Part shown: positions 1 through 7,708 of the stretch, piece by piece
Layout of the letters: each line of letters begins with the position of its first letter
How positions within the stretch are numbered: position 1 is the stretch's first letter
NCBI GenBank assembly: GCA_964393975.1
Contig: CAYMVO010000003.1
Span: 1 to 64,000, forward strand
Origin: CALVNN01 sp964393975
GTDB lineage: Bacteria > Bacillota > Clostridia > Christensenellales > UBA1242
Reading direction: 5' to 3'
DNA: 64,000 nucleotides
Position numbers and translations under genes: made by a program
Notes under the pieces: model-generated
What the model saw: only the letters and a program-made list of their open reading frames with translations
Databases searched by the model: none
What the model was told of the DNA's origin: nothing

Positions 1-226
1 CGTAAAATTTTAAGCAAGTTAAAATTTTTATTGCTATCGCAATTACACAATAAATTGTGTGCGTCACTGATTGAATAAACATCAGTCATTTGAAAATAAC
101 GCGTTGCGTTGCTTTCCTCTGACTTCCGATAATATGATTTTTTGGTAAATATTTGTGGATTTTTAAAGAAAATTTAAAAAAGTCTAAATAAAACAAAAAT
201 TTTTTTAAAAAAGTTGTCTATAATAG
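1..226. other. Gene-free leader upstream of hrcA
   Basis: No convincing ORF is present. The stretch is AT-rich and contains small inverted repeats, for example ACACAAT/ATTGTGT near 45-60 and ACTGAT/ATCAGT near 66-92. None is followed by a T-run typical of a terminator. It probably holds the end of an upstream transcription unit, but the window edge prevents a call. Confidence 0.4.
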
Positions 227-255
227 TTGACAAATGCTAGCAATGAGCATATAAT
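227..255 (+). promoter_or_regulatory. Sigma-A promoter of hrcA-grpE-dnaK-dnaJ
   Basis: A consensus -35 (TTGACA, 227-232) and consensus -10 (TATAAT, 250-255) are separated by exactly 17 nt. The predicted transcription start falls at the left edge of the CIRCE operator, so HrcA binding would block initiation. Confidence 0.9.
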
Positions 256-259
256 AATG

Positions 260-286
260 TTAGCACTAAAGATAAGGGAGTGCTAA
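260..286 (+). promoter_or_regulatory. CIRCE operator (HrcA binding site)
   Basis: TTAGCACTA, nine spacer bases, then GAGTGCTAA. This differs from the canonical CIRCE (TTAGCACTC-N9-GAGTGCTAA) at one base of the left arm. It lies just after the -10 box and before hrcA, the classical arrangement for autoregulated class I heat-shock operons. Confidence 0.95.
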
Positions 287-306
287 AAGGTAAGGAGGTG
301 TCGTGT

Positions 307-1350
307 TTGGATGATACAGAGACCTTGAGTGAAAGGAAGCGGAGCATACTGCTAAATAGCGTGGCTGATTATATTCAGTCTGCGGTGCCGATTACTAGTA
401 AAATGGTAAAAGAACAGCATATGGTTGATATTTCTACTGCTACACTGAGAAATGAGTTGAATGCACTTGAGGCTATGGGCTATCTAAAGCAGTTGCACAC
501 GAGTTCTGGTCGTGTGCCGACTAGCAAGGCTTATAGGGTGTATGTAGATTCACTTATGAAAGATTTGACTTTTAAGGGAGAGGAGCTAGACATAGTTAAA
601 AAAGGGTTTAACTTAAAAGCTCAAAATCTTGGTTCACTTATAGATAAGGTAGCAAAGACTATTAGTAAGGTTACCGATTTACCTACTGTTGTGGTTATGA
701 ATGATTTAAAAATGCTAATAATAGAAGATATAAAGATAATACCTTTGATAGATTATTCAGCGTTGATGCTTATTCAAACTAGTAGTGGGATAATTAATAA
801 TACTTTTGAGATAGATGAGGACACAACGGAAGATGATTGTATCGAGTCGGCAAAGGTGCTAAGGCAAAGCTTTACAGGTCACACCATAGAGTATATGATA
901 GAAAACATTGAGTCGGTCGCTAAGAATTATAATAAGAGAATATATGTATTTAAAAAGATTTTTGACTCTATCATAGAATTGTTATCTAGTTCAAAGACTA
1001 CGGCTAGAGCTGGCGGAACAAAACTACTAAATATGCCCGAGTATAGCGATATTGAAAAAGCACAAAGGTTACTAACGCTTATGGAAGATAACGAGGCACT
1101 CAGAGAGGTGGTGCGTGCAGATGATACGCTAACGTTTAAGATAGGTAAAGAAAATGAAAATGAAACATTGAAAGATTGTACAGTAGTGACCGCACCGCTT
1201 TCATTCGGTGATGAGACTATTGCGTCGGTAGGCGTGATAGGTCCAGAAAGAATAGATTACGAGTTGGTAGCAGGGAGTTTGCAGTTTGTTGTGAACGAAC
1301 TAAAGAATATCAAGCGTTTGAAAGGAGATGTTGATGAAGAAAAAACATAA
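307..1350 (+). CDS. hrcA: Heat-inducible transcription repressor HrcA
   Basis: HrcA represses class I heat-shock genes by binding CIRCE and is itself activated by GroEL. The product (347 aa from the start chosen here) has the N-terminal winged helix (about residues 1-75, including the recognition segment around VDISTATLRNELNALEAMGYL) and the C-terminal GAF-like domain with the usual insertion. The reading frame is open from a GTG at 280, but that lies inside the CIRCE element. The ribosome binding site AAGGAGG at 292-298 points to TTG at 307. It is the first gene of hrcA-grpE-dnaK-dnaJ and its end overlaps the grpE start. The lepA-hemW pair that often precedes hrcA in Firmicutes lies 41 kb away in this window. 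Confidence 0.95.
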   Translation: MDDTETLSERKRSILLNSVADYIQSAVPITSKMVKEQHMVDISTATLRNELNALEAMGYLKQLHTSSGRVPTSKAYRVYVDSLMKDLTFKGEELDIVKKGFNLKAQNLGSLIDKVAKTISKVTDLPTVVVMNDLKMLIIEDIKIIPLIDYSALMLIQTSSGIINNTFEIDEDTTEDDCIESAKVLRQSFTGHTIEYMIENIESVAKNYNKRIYVFKKIFDSIIELLSSSKTTARAGGTKLLNMPEYSDIEKAQRLLTLMEDNEALREVVRADDTLTFKIGKENENETLKDCTVVTAPLSFGDETIASVGVIGPERIDYELVAGSLQFVVNELKNIKRLKGDVDEEKT

Positions 1351-1975
1351 AAATTTTAATGAGCAAGACATAAAAAATTGTGATTGCGGGTGTGATTGCC
1401 ATTGTGATGACGATTGCGACTGCGGTTGCGGGGAGGGGTGCGATTGCCATTGCGATGACGACTTAGAATGTGGTTGCAATCCTAGTAGTGAGTGCGATTG
1501 TGGGAGAGTCAGAGAAGAATGTGATTGCACTTGTGAAAAGGAGACAGAAGCGGACCATTATGAGACTTTGGCGGATGAATATTTGACGCTTGCTAGACAA
1601 GTGCAAGCAGATTTTGACAATTATCGCAAACGTAACAAAGAAGCGGTAAATCAAGCCCGTGAAGACGGAAAAGCTAGTGTGATTGTAAAGATACTCCCTT
1701 GCGCCGATGTGATTGATAAGGCAATAAATATGACAACCGATACAAACACTCTTGAAGGATTAAAAATGGTGGCAAATAAATTTCAAGATGTATTAGCAGG
1801 ATTGGGTGTCACAAAATACGAGAGCAAAGGGCAAATGTTTGATGTAAAATTGCACAATGCTATTACCGCTATAGAAAGTGACAAACCTAGCGGGACCGTT
1901 GTCGATGAGTACGAATGTGGATATCGTATGGGCGACAAGGTTATAAGGTTTGCACAAGTAATAATAAGTAAATAA
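1334..1975 (+). CDS. grpE: GrpE nucleotide exchange factor with Cys/Asp-rich N-terminal extension
   Basis: GrpE releases ADP from DnaK. Residues about 75-213 are a normal GrpE: the long helix (ARQVQADFDNYRKRNKEA), the four-helix region and the beta-wing (GVTKYESKGQMFDVKLHNAI, then PSGTVVDEYECGYRMGDKVI). The N-terminus is abnormal. Residues 16-67 hold 18 cysteines, almost all in CDC, CGC, CHC and CTC steps spaced by Asp/Glu runs, with two histidines. This looks like a metal-binding or redox-active module and replaces the disordered acidic tail usual in GrpE. ATG 1334 is preferred to ATG 1328 because AAGGAG at 1322-1327 is correctly spaced only for 1334. The start overlaps the hrcA end. Confidence 0.93.
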   Translation: MKKKHKNFNEQDIKNCDCGCDCHCDDDCDCGCGEGCDCHCDDDLECGCNPSSECDCGRVREECDCTCEKETEADHYETLADEYLTLARQVQADFDNYRKRNKEAVNQAREDGKASVIVKILPCADVIDKAINMTTDTNTLEGLKMVANKFQDVLAGLGVTKYESKGQMFDVKLHNAITAIESDKPSGTVVDEYECGYRMGDKVIRFAQVIISK

Positions 1976-2000
1976 AAAATAATTTTAAGGAGATAAATTT

Positions 2001-3812
2001 ATGGGAAAAATTATAGGTATAGACTTAGGAACAACTAACTCATGCGTAGCGGTTATGGAGGGTAACGAACCTGTCGTAATTCCTAACGCTGAAGGTGGGA
2101 GAACTACACCATCTGTAGTAGCAATTAATAAAGAAGGCGAGAGACTAGTAGGTCAAGTGGCAAAGCGTCAAGCAGTCGCAAACCCTGAGCATACGGTAAG
2201 CAGTATCAAACGTGAAATGGGTACTGATTATAAAGTTAAGATTGAGGATAAAGAGTATTCACCTCAAGAAATCAGTGCTATGATTTTGTCAAAATTAAAA
2301 CAAGACGCTGAAAATTATTTGGGTAGCAAGGTCACTCAAGCGGTTATCACAGTACCTGCATACTTTAACGATAGCCAAAGACAAGCGACCAAAGATGCCG
2401 GCAAGATTGCTGGACTAGAGGTATTGCGTATTATTAACGAACCTACCGCCGCATCACTTGCTTATGGTCTAGATAAAGGCGAAGACAATCACAAGATTTT
2501 AGTCTATGACTTAGGTGGTGGTACATTTGATGTATCTGTGCTAGAGATTGGTGATGGCGTGTTTGAAGTCTTGAGTACAAACGGTGATACTAGACTAGGT
2601 GGTGATGACTTTGATAACCGTATCGTTACTCTATTGACCGATTATTTCAAGTCTACAACGGGTATTGATTTGACTAGTGATAGAGGTGCAATGCAAAGAT
2701 TAAAAGAGGCTAGTGAAAAGGCTAAAATTGAGCTTAGCAGTATGTTAAAGACTACAATCAGTCTACCATTTATTACTGCTGACGCTACTGGTCCAAAACA
2801 TTTGGAGTATGAGTTGACTAGAGCGAAATTTGATAGTATTACCGAAGATTTGGTAAAGAAGACTTTGACCTGTATAGACAAAGCTATGCAAGATGCAAAT
2901 TTGACATTTAACGATATAGACAAGATTGTATTAGTTGGTGGTAGTACTCGTATACCTTCAGTCGTTGAGGCGTTACAAAAATACACCGGTAAAGTACCTT
3001 TCAAGGGTATAAACCCTGATGAGTGTGTCGCTATTGGTGCTGCTATTCAAGCGGGCGTTTTAGGTGGTGAAGTCAAGGATGTTTTACTACTAGATGTTAC
3101 TCCATTGTCATTAGGTATTGAGACTATGGGTGGCGTATTTACAAAACTCATTGAGAGAAATACGACTATTCCTACTAAGAAGAGTCAAGTGTTCTCGACC
3201 GCTGCCGACAACCAAACTGCCGTAGATGTTCACGTATTGCAAGGTGAGAGACAAATGGCTAGTGGAAATAAGACTTTGGGTAGATTTAGTCTAAATGAGA
3301 TTCCACCTGCTCCTAGAGGTATACCACAAATTGAGGTTACTTTTGATATAGACGCTAATGGTATTGTACACGTAAGCGCTAAGGACTTAGGTACTCAAAA
3401 GGAACAAAGTATCACAATTACCGCTACTACAAATCTTAGCGATGATGATATTGATAAGGCTGTCAAAGAGGCTGAGACTTATGCCGAAGAGGATAAAAAG
3501 CGTAAAGAATTAGTGGAGACTAAGAATAATGCTGACCAAATGGTATACAGTCTAGAAAAACTTTTAAAAGAAAACGGTGACAAGATTAGCGAAGATGATA
3601 AGACAAAATTACAAACCGCTATTGATACTGCAAAGAAAGAGTTTGAAAGTGATGATCCTGAGGTGATTAGAAAGGCAATAGACGAATTGTCAAAGTCAAG
3701 CAATGAAATTGTTACTAAATTGTATCAAGCAAGCGCACCAAAGCAAGAAGGTGAGCAAAAGCAAGATGAAGAAATCATTGTAGATGATAAAAAAGAAGAA
3801 GAAAATAAATAA
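2001..3812 (+). CDS. dnaK: Chaperone DnaK (Hsp70)
   Basis: ATP-dependent Hsp70 chaperone of 603 aa. It opens with the phosphate-1 motif IGIDLGTTNSCVAV and carries NEPTAASLAYGLD, the phosphate-2 DLGGGTFDVS, the adenosine motif VGGSTRIPSV and the linker DVLLLDVTPLSLGIETMGG. The substrate-binding domain follows (about 380-500), then the helical lid and an acidic, Lys/Glu-rich tail. A Shine-Dalgarno AAGGAG precedes ATG 2001. It lies 25 nt after grpE and 10 nt before dnaJ, in the CIRCE operon. Confidence 0.98.
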   Translation: MGKIIGIDLGTTNSCVAVMEGNEPVVIPNAEGGRTTPSVVAINKEGERLVGQVAKRQAVANPEHTVSSIKREMGTDYKVKIEDKEYSPQEISAMILSKLKQDAENYLGSKVTQAVITVPAYFNDSQRQATKDAGKIAGLEVLRIINEPTAASLAYGLDKGEDNHKILVYDLGGGTFDVSVLEIGDGVFEVLSTNGDTRLGGDDFDNRIVTLLTDYFKSTTGIDLTSDRGAMQRLKEASEKAKIELSSMLKTTISLPFITADATGPKHLEYELTRAKFDSITEDLVKKTLTCIDKAMQDANLTFNDIDKIVLVGGSTRIPSVVEALQKYTGKVPFKGINPDECVAIGAAIQAGVLGGEVKDVLLLDVTPLSLGIETMGGVFTKLIERNTTIPTKKSQVFSTAADNQTAVDVHVLQGERQMASGNKTLGRFSLNEIPPAPRGIPQIEVTFDIDANGIVHVSAKDLGTQKEQSITITATTNLSDDDIDKAVKEAETYAEEDKKRKELVETKNNADQMVYSLEKLLKENGDKISEDDKTKLQTAIDTAKKEFESDDPEVIRKAIDELSKSSNEIVTKLYQASAPKQEGEQKQDEEIIVDDKKEEENK

Positions 3813-3822
3813 GGGGCTTTAG

Positions 3823-4929
3823 ATGGCAAAAGATTTTTATGAAGTGCTAGGTGTTAGTAAGACTGCTAGTTCGGATGAAATAAAGTCTGCATATAGAAAA
3901 CTAGCAAAAAAATATCACCCAGACTTGAATAAAGATAATCCTGATGCTAGTGCAAAGTTTAAAGAGGTAAATGAGGCTTATGAAGTCCTTTCCGACGAGA
4001 CTAAGAGGTCAAATTACGACCAATTCGGCAGTGCCGATGGCAACCCTTATGCTGATGCAGGGGCTGGCTTTGGTGGGGCTGGTGGGTTTGGCTTTGAGGA
4101 TATATTTTCAAACTTGTTTTCGGGGTTTGGTGGCGGGAGAGCGAGAAACTCCGTACCAATCGGTGATGATATAGTCCTCAAAATGCACTTGACCTTTGAT
4201 GAGGCAGTAAACGGTGTTAGTAAAAATGTATCATTTCAAAGGGTAGAGACTTGTGCCGATTGTAAAGGCACGGGTGCTAAGAATGGTACGGAATTTAGCA
4301 CTTGTACGGCTTGTAATGGTTTGGGGCGTATACGTTATCAACAAAATATTGGTTTTGGTGTGGTGGTCAACGAGACTAATTGTAAAGTTTGTGGTGGTAG
4401 CGGGCGTGTCATAAAAGAGCGTTGTGTTACTTGTTCGGGTAAGGGTATCAAGAAGCAAAATATTAATATAAACATTGATATCCCTGCTGGTATTGATGAC
4501 GGTCAGACACTCACTATGCGTGGCAAAGGTAATATGGCAAAAGGTGGGAATGGCGACCTTGTTATCAATGTGAAGGTTGATTCGCACCCAATGCTTACTC
4601 GTGAAGGTACCGATCTCAAAATGGATATATATATTCCGTATATCGACGCTATTTTGGGTACGACTATTCAAGTACCTATTGTGTCAGGTGTATATGACCT
4701 TGTGATTCCTCCGCTTACGCAGTCGGGTTCGGTATTTAGAATAAAAGGTAAAGGCATTAAAAACTTGAAGTCAAAAGATTATGGCGACGTTTTGATTACC
4801 ATAAAGACCGAAGCACCTAAGACTTTGGATAAAGTGCAGAAAGAAAAACTGCAAGAAATAAAAGAAAGTCAAAATGCAAGTAGTTATGCTAGATATAAGG
4901 GTTATTTGGATAAATTAAAGAAATTGTGA
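3823..4929 (+). CDS. dnaJ: Chaperone DnaJ (Hsp40)
   Basis: Co-chaperone that stimulates DnaK ATPase activity. It has 368 aa: J domain (1-70) with the HPD motif (KKYHPDLNK), a Gly/Phe-rich linker (about 70-105), four CxxCxGxG zinc repeats (CADCKGTG, CTACNGLG, CKVCGGSG, CVTCSGKG, about 140-210) and the two C-terminal beta-barrel domains. It is last in the heat-shock operon and is followed immediately by a strong terminator. Confidence 0.98.
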   Translation: MAKDFYEVLGVSKTASSDEIKSAYRKLAKKYHPDLNKDNPDASAKFKEVNEAYEVLSDETKRSNYDQFGSADGNPYADAGAGFGGAGGFGFEDIFSNLFSGFGGGRARNSVPIGDDIVLKMHLTFDEAVNGVSKNVSFQRVETCADCKGTGAKNGTEFSTCTACNGLGRIRYQQNIGFGVVVNETNCKVCGGSGRVIKERCVTCSGKGIKKQNININIDIPAGIDDGQTLTMRGKGNMAKGGNGDLVINVKVDSHPMLTREGTDLKMDIYIPYIDAILGTTIQVPIVSGVYDLVIPPLTQSGSVFRIKGKGIKNLKSKDYGDVLITIKTEAPKTLDKVQKEKLQEIKESQNASSYARYKGYLDKLKKL

Positions 4930-4937
4930 TTTTAAAA

Positions 4938-4976
4938 AAGGTTTTGCGGGTAGATTTTACGCAAGACCTTTTTTTT
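4938..4976 (+). terminator. Rho-independent terminator after dnaJ
   Basis: AAGGTTTTGCG pairs with CGCAAGACCTT (one G-U) around an 11-nt loop and is followed by eight T residues. It ends the heat-shock operon. Confidence 0.9.
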
Positions 4977-5050
4977 GGTGCATTAGACACAATCAGTATA
5001 CATCATAGATTAAGATTTTTTAAAAGGTTAAAATTATTTTCTTAATTTGA

Positions 5051-5097
5051 TTGACATTTTACTAGATTTAGATTATTATAATCGTAATCTAGTAAAA
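5051..5097 (+). promoter_or_regulatory. Promoter-like site with an embedded 41-nt dyad (putative operator)
   Basis: TTGACA at 5051-5056 is followed directly by a near-perfect 41-nt inverted repeat (5057-5097). Its outer arms are TTTTACTAGATT / AATCTAGTAAAA and its inner arms GATTAT / ATAATC; 18 of 20 base pairs match. TATAAT at 5077-5082 starts at the centre. The 20-nt spacing between boxes is long for sigma-A alone and suggests a regulator acts here. It lies upstream of dinD. The regulator is unknown. Confidence 0.55.
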
Positions 5098-5238
5098 CAG
5101 TGCATACGAACAATAGGTTGCACGAAATTAAATTTTTAAGTGGCGAAAATCAAGACACGAAAGTAAATGCAAATATTTATAAAAAATGAATACAAAAAGA
5201 TGATGTTTATGATATAATCAAAACATAGGAGAAATGAT

Positions 5239-6150
5239 ATGCTAGAAAATGAAATTGTTTCAAGCGAATACAAATCTTTTGAGGATATAAAACGCAAACG
5301 AGATGATGGTAGTGAATATTGGCTTGCGAGAGAACTGCAAAAAGCATTAGGATATGCTAAATGGGAAAATTTTAGTAAAGTTATTGATAGAGCGATGCTT
5401 GCTTGCGAGAATGCTGGATTTGAGGTGCTTGACCATTTTATTGAGGTCAGTAAAGCGGTCGAAATGCCCACAAAACCAACAAAAAATACAAAGGATTTAG
5501 GTTTTCCTGAGGTCGGGAAAACCAAAACAAAATCAATTATTGATTATAAACTTTCTCGTTATGCGTGCTATTTGATTGTTCAAAATGGCGATCCACGAAA
5601 AGAGATAATAGCAATTGGTCAAACATATTTTGCTATTCAAATAAGAAGGCAAGAATTAAATGACTACTTTAATTCTCTTGATGAAGATAACAAAAGACTT
5701 GTTGTTTGTGGTGATATTAAACAATGGAATCAATTGCTTGCGGAATCTGCACACAATGCCGGAGTTTTAACTGATGAAGAGTTTGCAACATTTCAAAATG
5801 CTGGATATATGGGATTGTATGGTGGCGAAACAGTTGCAGATATTCACAAAAGAAAAGGCTTGAAACCTAATGAAAAAATATTAGATTTTATGGCAAGTCC
5901 TGAACTTATCGCAAATTTGTTTAGAATTTCTCAAACTGAAGAAAAGATAAAAAACGAGTTTATTCAAGGTGTTGATAATGCAACAAAAGCTCACTACGAA
6001 GTAGGTTCGGCTGTTAGAGAAGCAATTAAAAAAGTAAACGGCACACTTCCTGAGAATATGGAAACACCAAAACAAAGCATAAGTGATGTTGAAAAGAAAA
6101 AACTTAAAGAGTTGAAAAATAATGCTAAAAAACTTATGTTAGATGAATAA
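5239..6150 (+). CDS. dinD: DNA-damage-inducible protein D (DinD-like, BRO-N type)
   Basis: The 303-aa product is collinear with E. coli DinD from end to end. The N-terminal BRO-like domain has EYWLARELQKALGYAKWENF and DHFIEV. The central block is LSRYACYLIVQNGDPRKEIIA then GQTYFAIQIRRQEL. The C-terminal block is FQNAGYMGLYGGE, HKRKGLKPNEKILDFM and ELIANLFRISQTEEK. DinD proteins are SOS-regulated in E. coli and have been linked to RecA modulation; function here is inferred. Ribosome binding site AGGAGA precedes ATG 5239. No convincing LexA box is visible. It sits in a patch of accessory genes between the heat-shock operon and rpmB, consistent with horizontal acquisition. Confidence 0.88.
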   Translation: MLENEIVSSEYKSFEDIKRKRDDGSEYWLARELQKALGYAKWENFSKVIDRAMLACENAGFEVLDHFIEVSKAVEMPTKPTKNTKDLGFPEVGKTKTKSIIDYKLSRYACYLIVQNGDPRKEIIAIGQTYFAIQIRRQELNDYFNSLDEDNKRLVVCGDIKQWNQLLAESAHNAGVLTDEEFATFQNAGYMGLYGGETVADIHKRKGLKPNEKILDFMASPELIANLFRISQTEEKIKNEFIQGVDNATKAHYEVGSAVREAIKKVNGTLPENMETPKQSISDVEKKKLKELKNNAKKLMLDE

Positions 6151-6193
6151 GAGTATCGAATTCGACGCCTTTAAATATAGCGTTTTACATTTT

Positions 6194-6244
6194 CTACGAA
6201 ATGTAGAGTTAAAATTAGAATATGAAAATATCTACGATTTGTAG
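6194..6244 (+). promoter_or_regulatory. Paired operator repeats CTACGAnnTGTAG
   Basis: Two copies of a 13-nt dyad occur: CTACGAAATGTAG (6194-6206) and CTACGATTTGTAG (6232-6244). Their centres are 38 nt apart. Both lie just upstream of the promoter of the XRE regulator, the usual place for autoregulatory operators. Assignment to that protein is inference. Confidence 0.6.
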
Positions 6245-6259
6245 GTAACAATAAGTAGG

Positions 6260-6289
6260 TTTACTTTTGTAGCATTTTTAATATATAAT
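6260..6289 (+). promoter_or_regulatory. Promoter of XRE regulator gene
   Basis: TTTACT (6260-6265) and TATAAT (6284-6289) are separated by 18 nt, directly downstream of the paired CTACGA dyads. Confidence 0.6.
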
Positions 6290-6313
6290 TTTGATGTGAT
6301 AAGGAGGAATATT

Positions 6314-6601
6314 ATGTTATTTCAAAAGAAACACAAGATTGGTGACACAATCGCAAAATTAAGAAAGGAAAAGGGGTGGACTCAAAGTGAACTTGCTGAT
6401 AAATTACATGTAAGTGACAAAGTAATTTCAAAATGGGAATCAAACAAAGGATACCCTAGTATTGAATTTCTGCATGCACTAGCTGAATTATTCGGGGTAA
6501 CACTAGATTATTTGATGACTGGCAAAGAAGTAGAAGAAAAAATTATAACTATGAGTAAATTGGAATTGTGTGCTAAGATAGGAATGAAAAATTTGATTTA
6601 A
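6314..6601 (+). CDS. XRE-family HTH regulator, truncated by a frameshift
   Basis: A Cro/CI-type helix-turn-helix occupies residues about 8-65 (IAKLRKEKGWTQSELADKL, VSDKVISKWESNKGYPS, LAELFGVTLDYLM). ATG 6314 is chosen for the upstream AAGGAGG (6301-6307). The protein is 95 aa and stops at 6601. A +1 frame opens at about 6583 and runs on for 59 codons, so the original product was probably longer and lost its frame near GGAATGAAAAAT. Paired dyads upstream suggest autoregulation. The DNA-binding domain itself looks intact. Confidence 0.8.
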   Translation: MLFQKKHKIGDTIAKLRKEKGWTQSELADKLHVSDKVISKWESNKGYPSIEFLHALAELFGVTLDYLMTGKEVEEKIITMSKLELCAKIGMKNLI

Positions 6602-6762
6602 AAGAGTTTGAAGATTTGATTTGTGCTAGTGAAATATTTAATAATGTTACTGAAAAATATTATTATGTTTTTGTAAAGAGTGGATATACTGATGCCGTTA
6701 TTGAGAAGGCGAGTAAGTATAATGCAAAACTTCTCACAATAGATGATTTGTTTGTATTGTAG
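6583..6762 (+). pseudogene. Frameshifted C-terminal fragment (ATPase DUF234-like tail)
   Basis: This is the +1 continuation of the XRE gene: FDLKEFEDLICASEIFNN, then YVFVKSGYTDAVIEKASKY, NAKLLTIDDLFVL and TAG. The pattern 'F-x-KSG-[FY]-T-D-x-(V/L)' followed by 'LLTIDDLF' resembles the C-terminal domain of archaeal-type AAA ATPases (DUF234 group). Resemblance is by eye only. No start codon or ribosome binding site of its own is visible, so it is probably a remnant joined to the preceding gene by deletion and frameshift. Confidence 0.5.
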
Positions 6763-6870
6763 TAGAATGCAAAATCAAACAAAAAAAATGTATTGTTGAT
6801 TATAGGTCGTAGTCAATCTAAATGGCGAAATGATACACAAAAAAACTTTGTTTTTTGATTTACCCCATTA

Positions 6871-6910
6871 CAAAAAAACGACTTAGGCGGAATGCTTAAG
6901 TCGTATTTTT
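6871..6910 (-). terminator. Terminator of rpmB (bidirectional)
   Basis: ACGACTTA pairs perfectly with TAAGTCGT around an 11-nt loop, with seven A on the left and six T on the right. It can terminate rpmB on the minus strand and traffic from the left on the plus strand. Confidence 0.85.
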
Positions 6911-7098
6911 TAGTTTGCTTTTTTAGCGGTCTTCATACATCTAGTGCAAACGTATTTTTTCTCTACCTTGCCGTTTTCATCAGCGACAGCAACTTTTTGA
7001 ACGTTGGCACTATAGGTCTTGTTAGTCTTTATATTACTATGGCTCACTTGATGACCTGCCATCTTGCCTTTTCCACAAACGGAACAAATTCTGCTCAT
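6910..7098 (-). CDS. rpmB: 50S ribosomal protein L28
   Basis: 62-aa L28 beginning MSRICSVCGKGKMAGHQVSHS and ending with a basic tail. It has the zinc-binding form (CSVC near the N-terminus, CTRC near the C-terminus), which implies zinc-replete regulation in species that also carry a Cys-free copy. Shine-Dalgarno AAAGGAG is visible on the minus strand. It is transcribed away from the Asp23-fakA pair. In many Firmicutes the order rpmB / Asp23 (yloU) / fakA (yloV) is conserved, as here. Confidence 0.95.
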   Translation of the reverse strand: MSRICSVCGKGKMAGHQVSHSNIKTNKTYSANVQKVAVADENGKVEKKYVCTRCMKTAKKAN

Positions 7099-7142
7099 AT
7101 ATTTTCTCCTTTCTAACCTAAATTACATTTTGTTACTTCAAT

Positions 7143-7171
7143 ACTATACCAAAAATATTAAAAAAACGCAA
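7143..7171 (-). promoter_or_regulatory. Promoter of rpmB
   Basis: On the minus strand TTGCGT (7171-7166) and TATAGT (7148-7143) are separated by 17 nt. Transcription would start about 35 nt before the rpmB start. Confidence 0.75.
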
Positions 7172-7273
7172 GACTTTTTTGAGTTTTTATAAAAAATTTT
7201 CTTGTATCACTTGCAAAATTATAAATTTTATAGTAATATAGGAGGGTAAAGTTTAAATAAAGGAGCTTAGGAA

Positions 7274-7627
7274 ATGGTTAGTAAGACAACCAATGCGTAT
7301 GGAGATATAACTATTAACGACAAAGCAATTGCTATGGTTACGTATGCTTGTGCGGAAGAGTGTTATGGTGTAGTTAGTCTTGTAAATCGTGATATCTTTG
7401 AAAATATTCGTGAGCTTCTGAACAAGTCTTATAAATATGCTAGAGGTGTCAAGATACGTGCCAATCAAAATCGTATCGTGATTGATTTGTTTGTGGTATT
7501 CAAATATGGCGTTAGCATAAATGCGGTAGCCAAGAGTCTAAAAGACACAGTTAAGTATAATGTTGAGGACTTTACAGGTATGATAGTTGACAGTGTAAAC
7601 GTTCACGTTGTCGGTATTCATGTTTGA
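7274..7627 (+). CDS. Asp23/Gls24 family envelope stress protein (YloU-like)
   Basis: The small protein (117 aa) has the Asp23 fold pattern: GDITINDKAIAMVTYACAEECYGV at the N-terminus, then a variable middle and alternating beta/alpha segments ending VKYNVEDFTGMIVDSVNVHVVGI. Family members are abundant, membrane-associated proteins linked to envelope homeostasis and often precede the fatty-acid kinase gene. Here fakA starts 81 nt downstream. ATG 7274 follows AAGGAG at 7260-7265. Confidence 0.9.
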   Translation: MVSKTTNAYGDITINDKAIAMVTYACAEECYGVVSLVNRDIFENIRELLNKSYKYARGVKIRANQNRIVIDLFVVFKYGVSINAVAKSLKDTVKYNVEDFTGMIVDSVNVHVVGIHV

Positions 7628-7708
7628 TTAAATTTAGTTGTCTTTTTACTAGGAAGATATTTTCTAGTGTAGACTGCTTTTGAATAAGATTGGAGGAAAT
7701 GCATTTTT

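Noticed and set aside
1300..1530. Minus-strand ORF rich in Ser/Gln/His repeats opposite grpE
   Set aside because: It is the antisense image of the Cys/Asp codon repeats of GrpE, without a ribosome binding site or promoter.
5106..5120. LexA-like site CGAACAATAGGTTGC upstream of dinD
   Set aside because: The half-sites are one base out of register with the Gram-positive consensus CGAAC-N4-GTTCG, so SOS control cannot be claimed.
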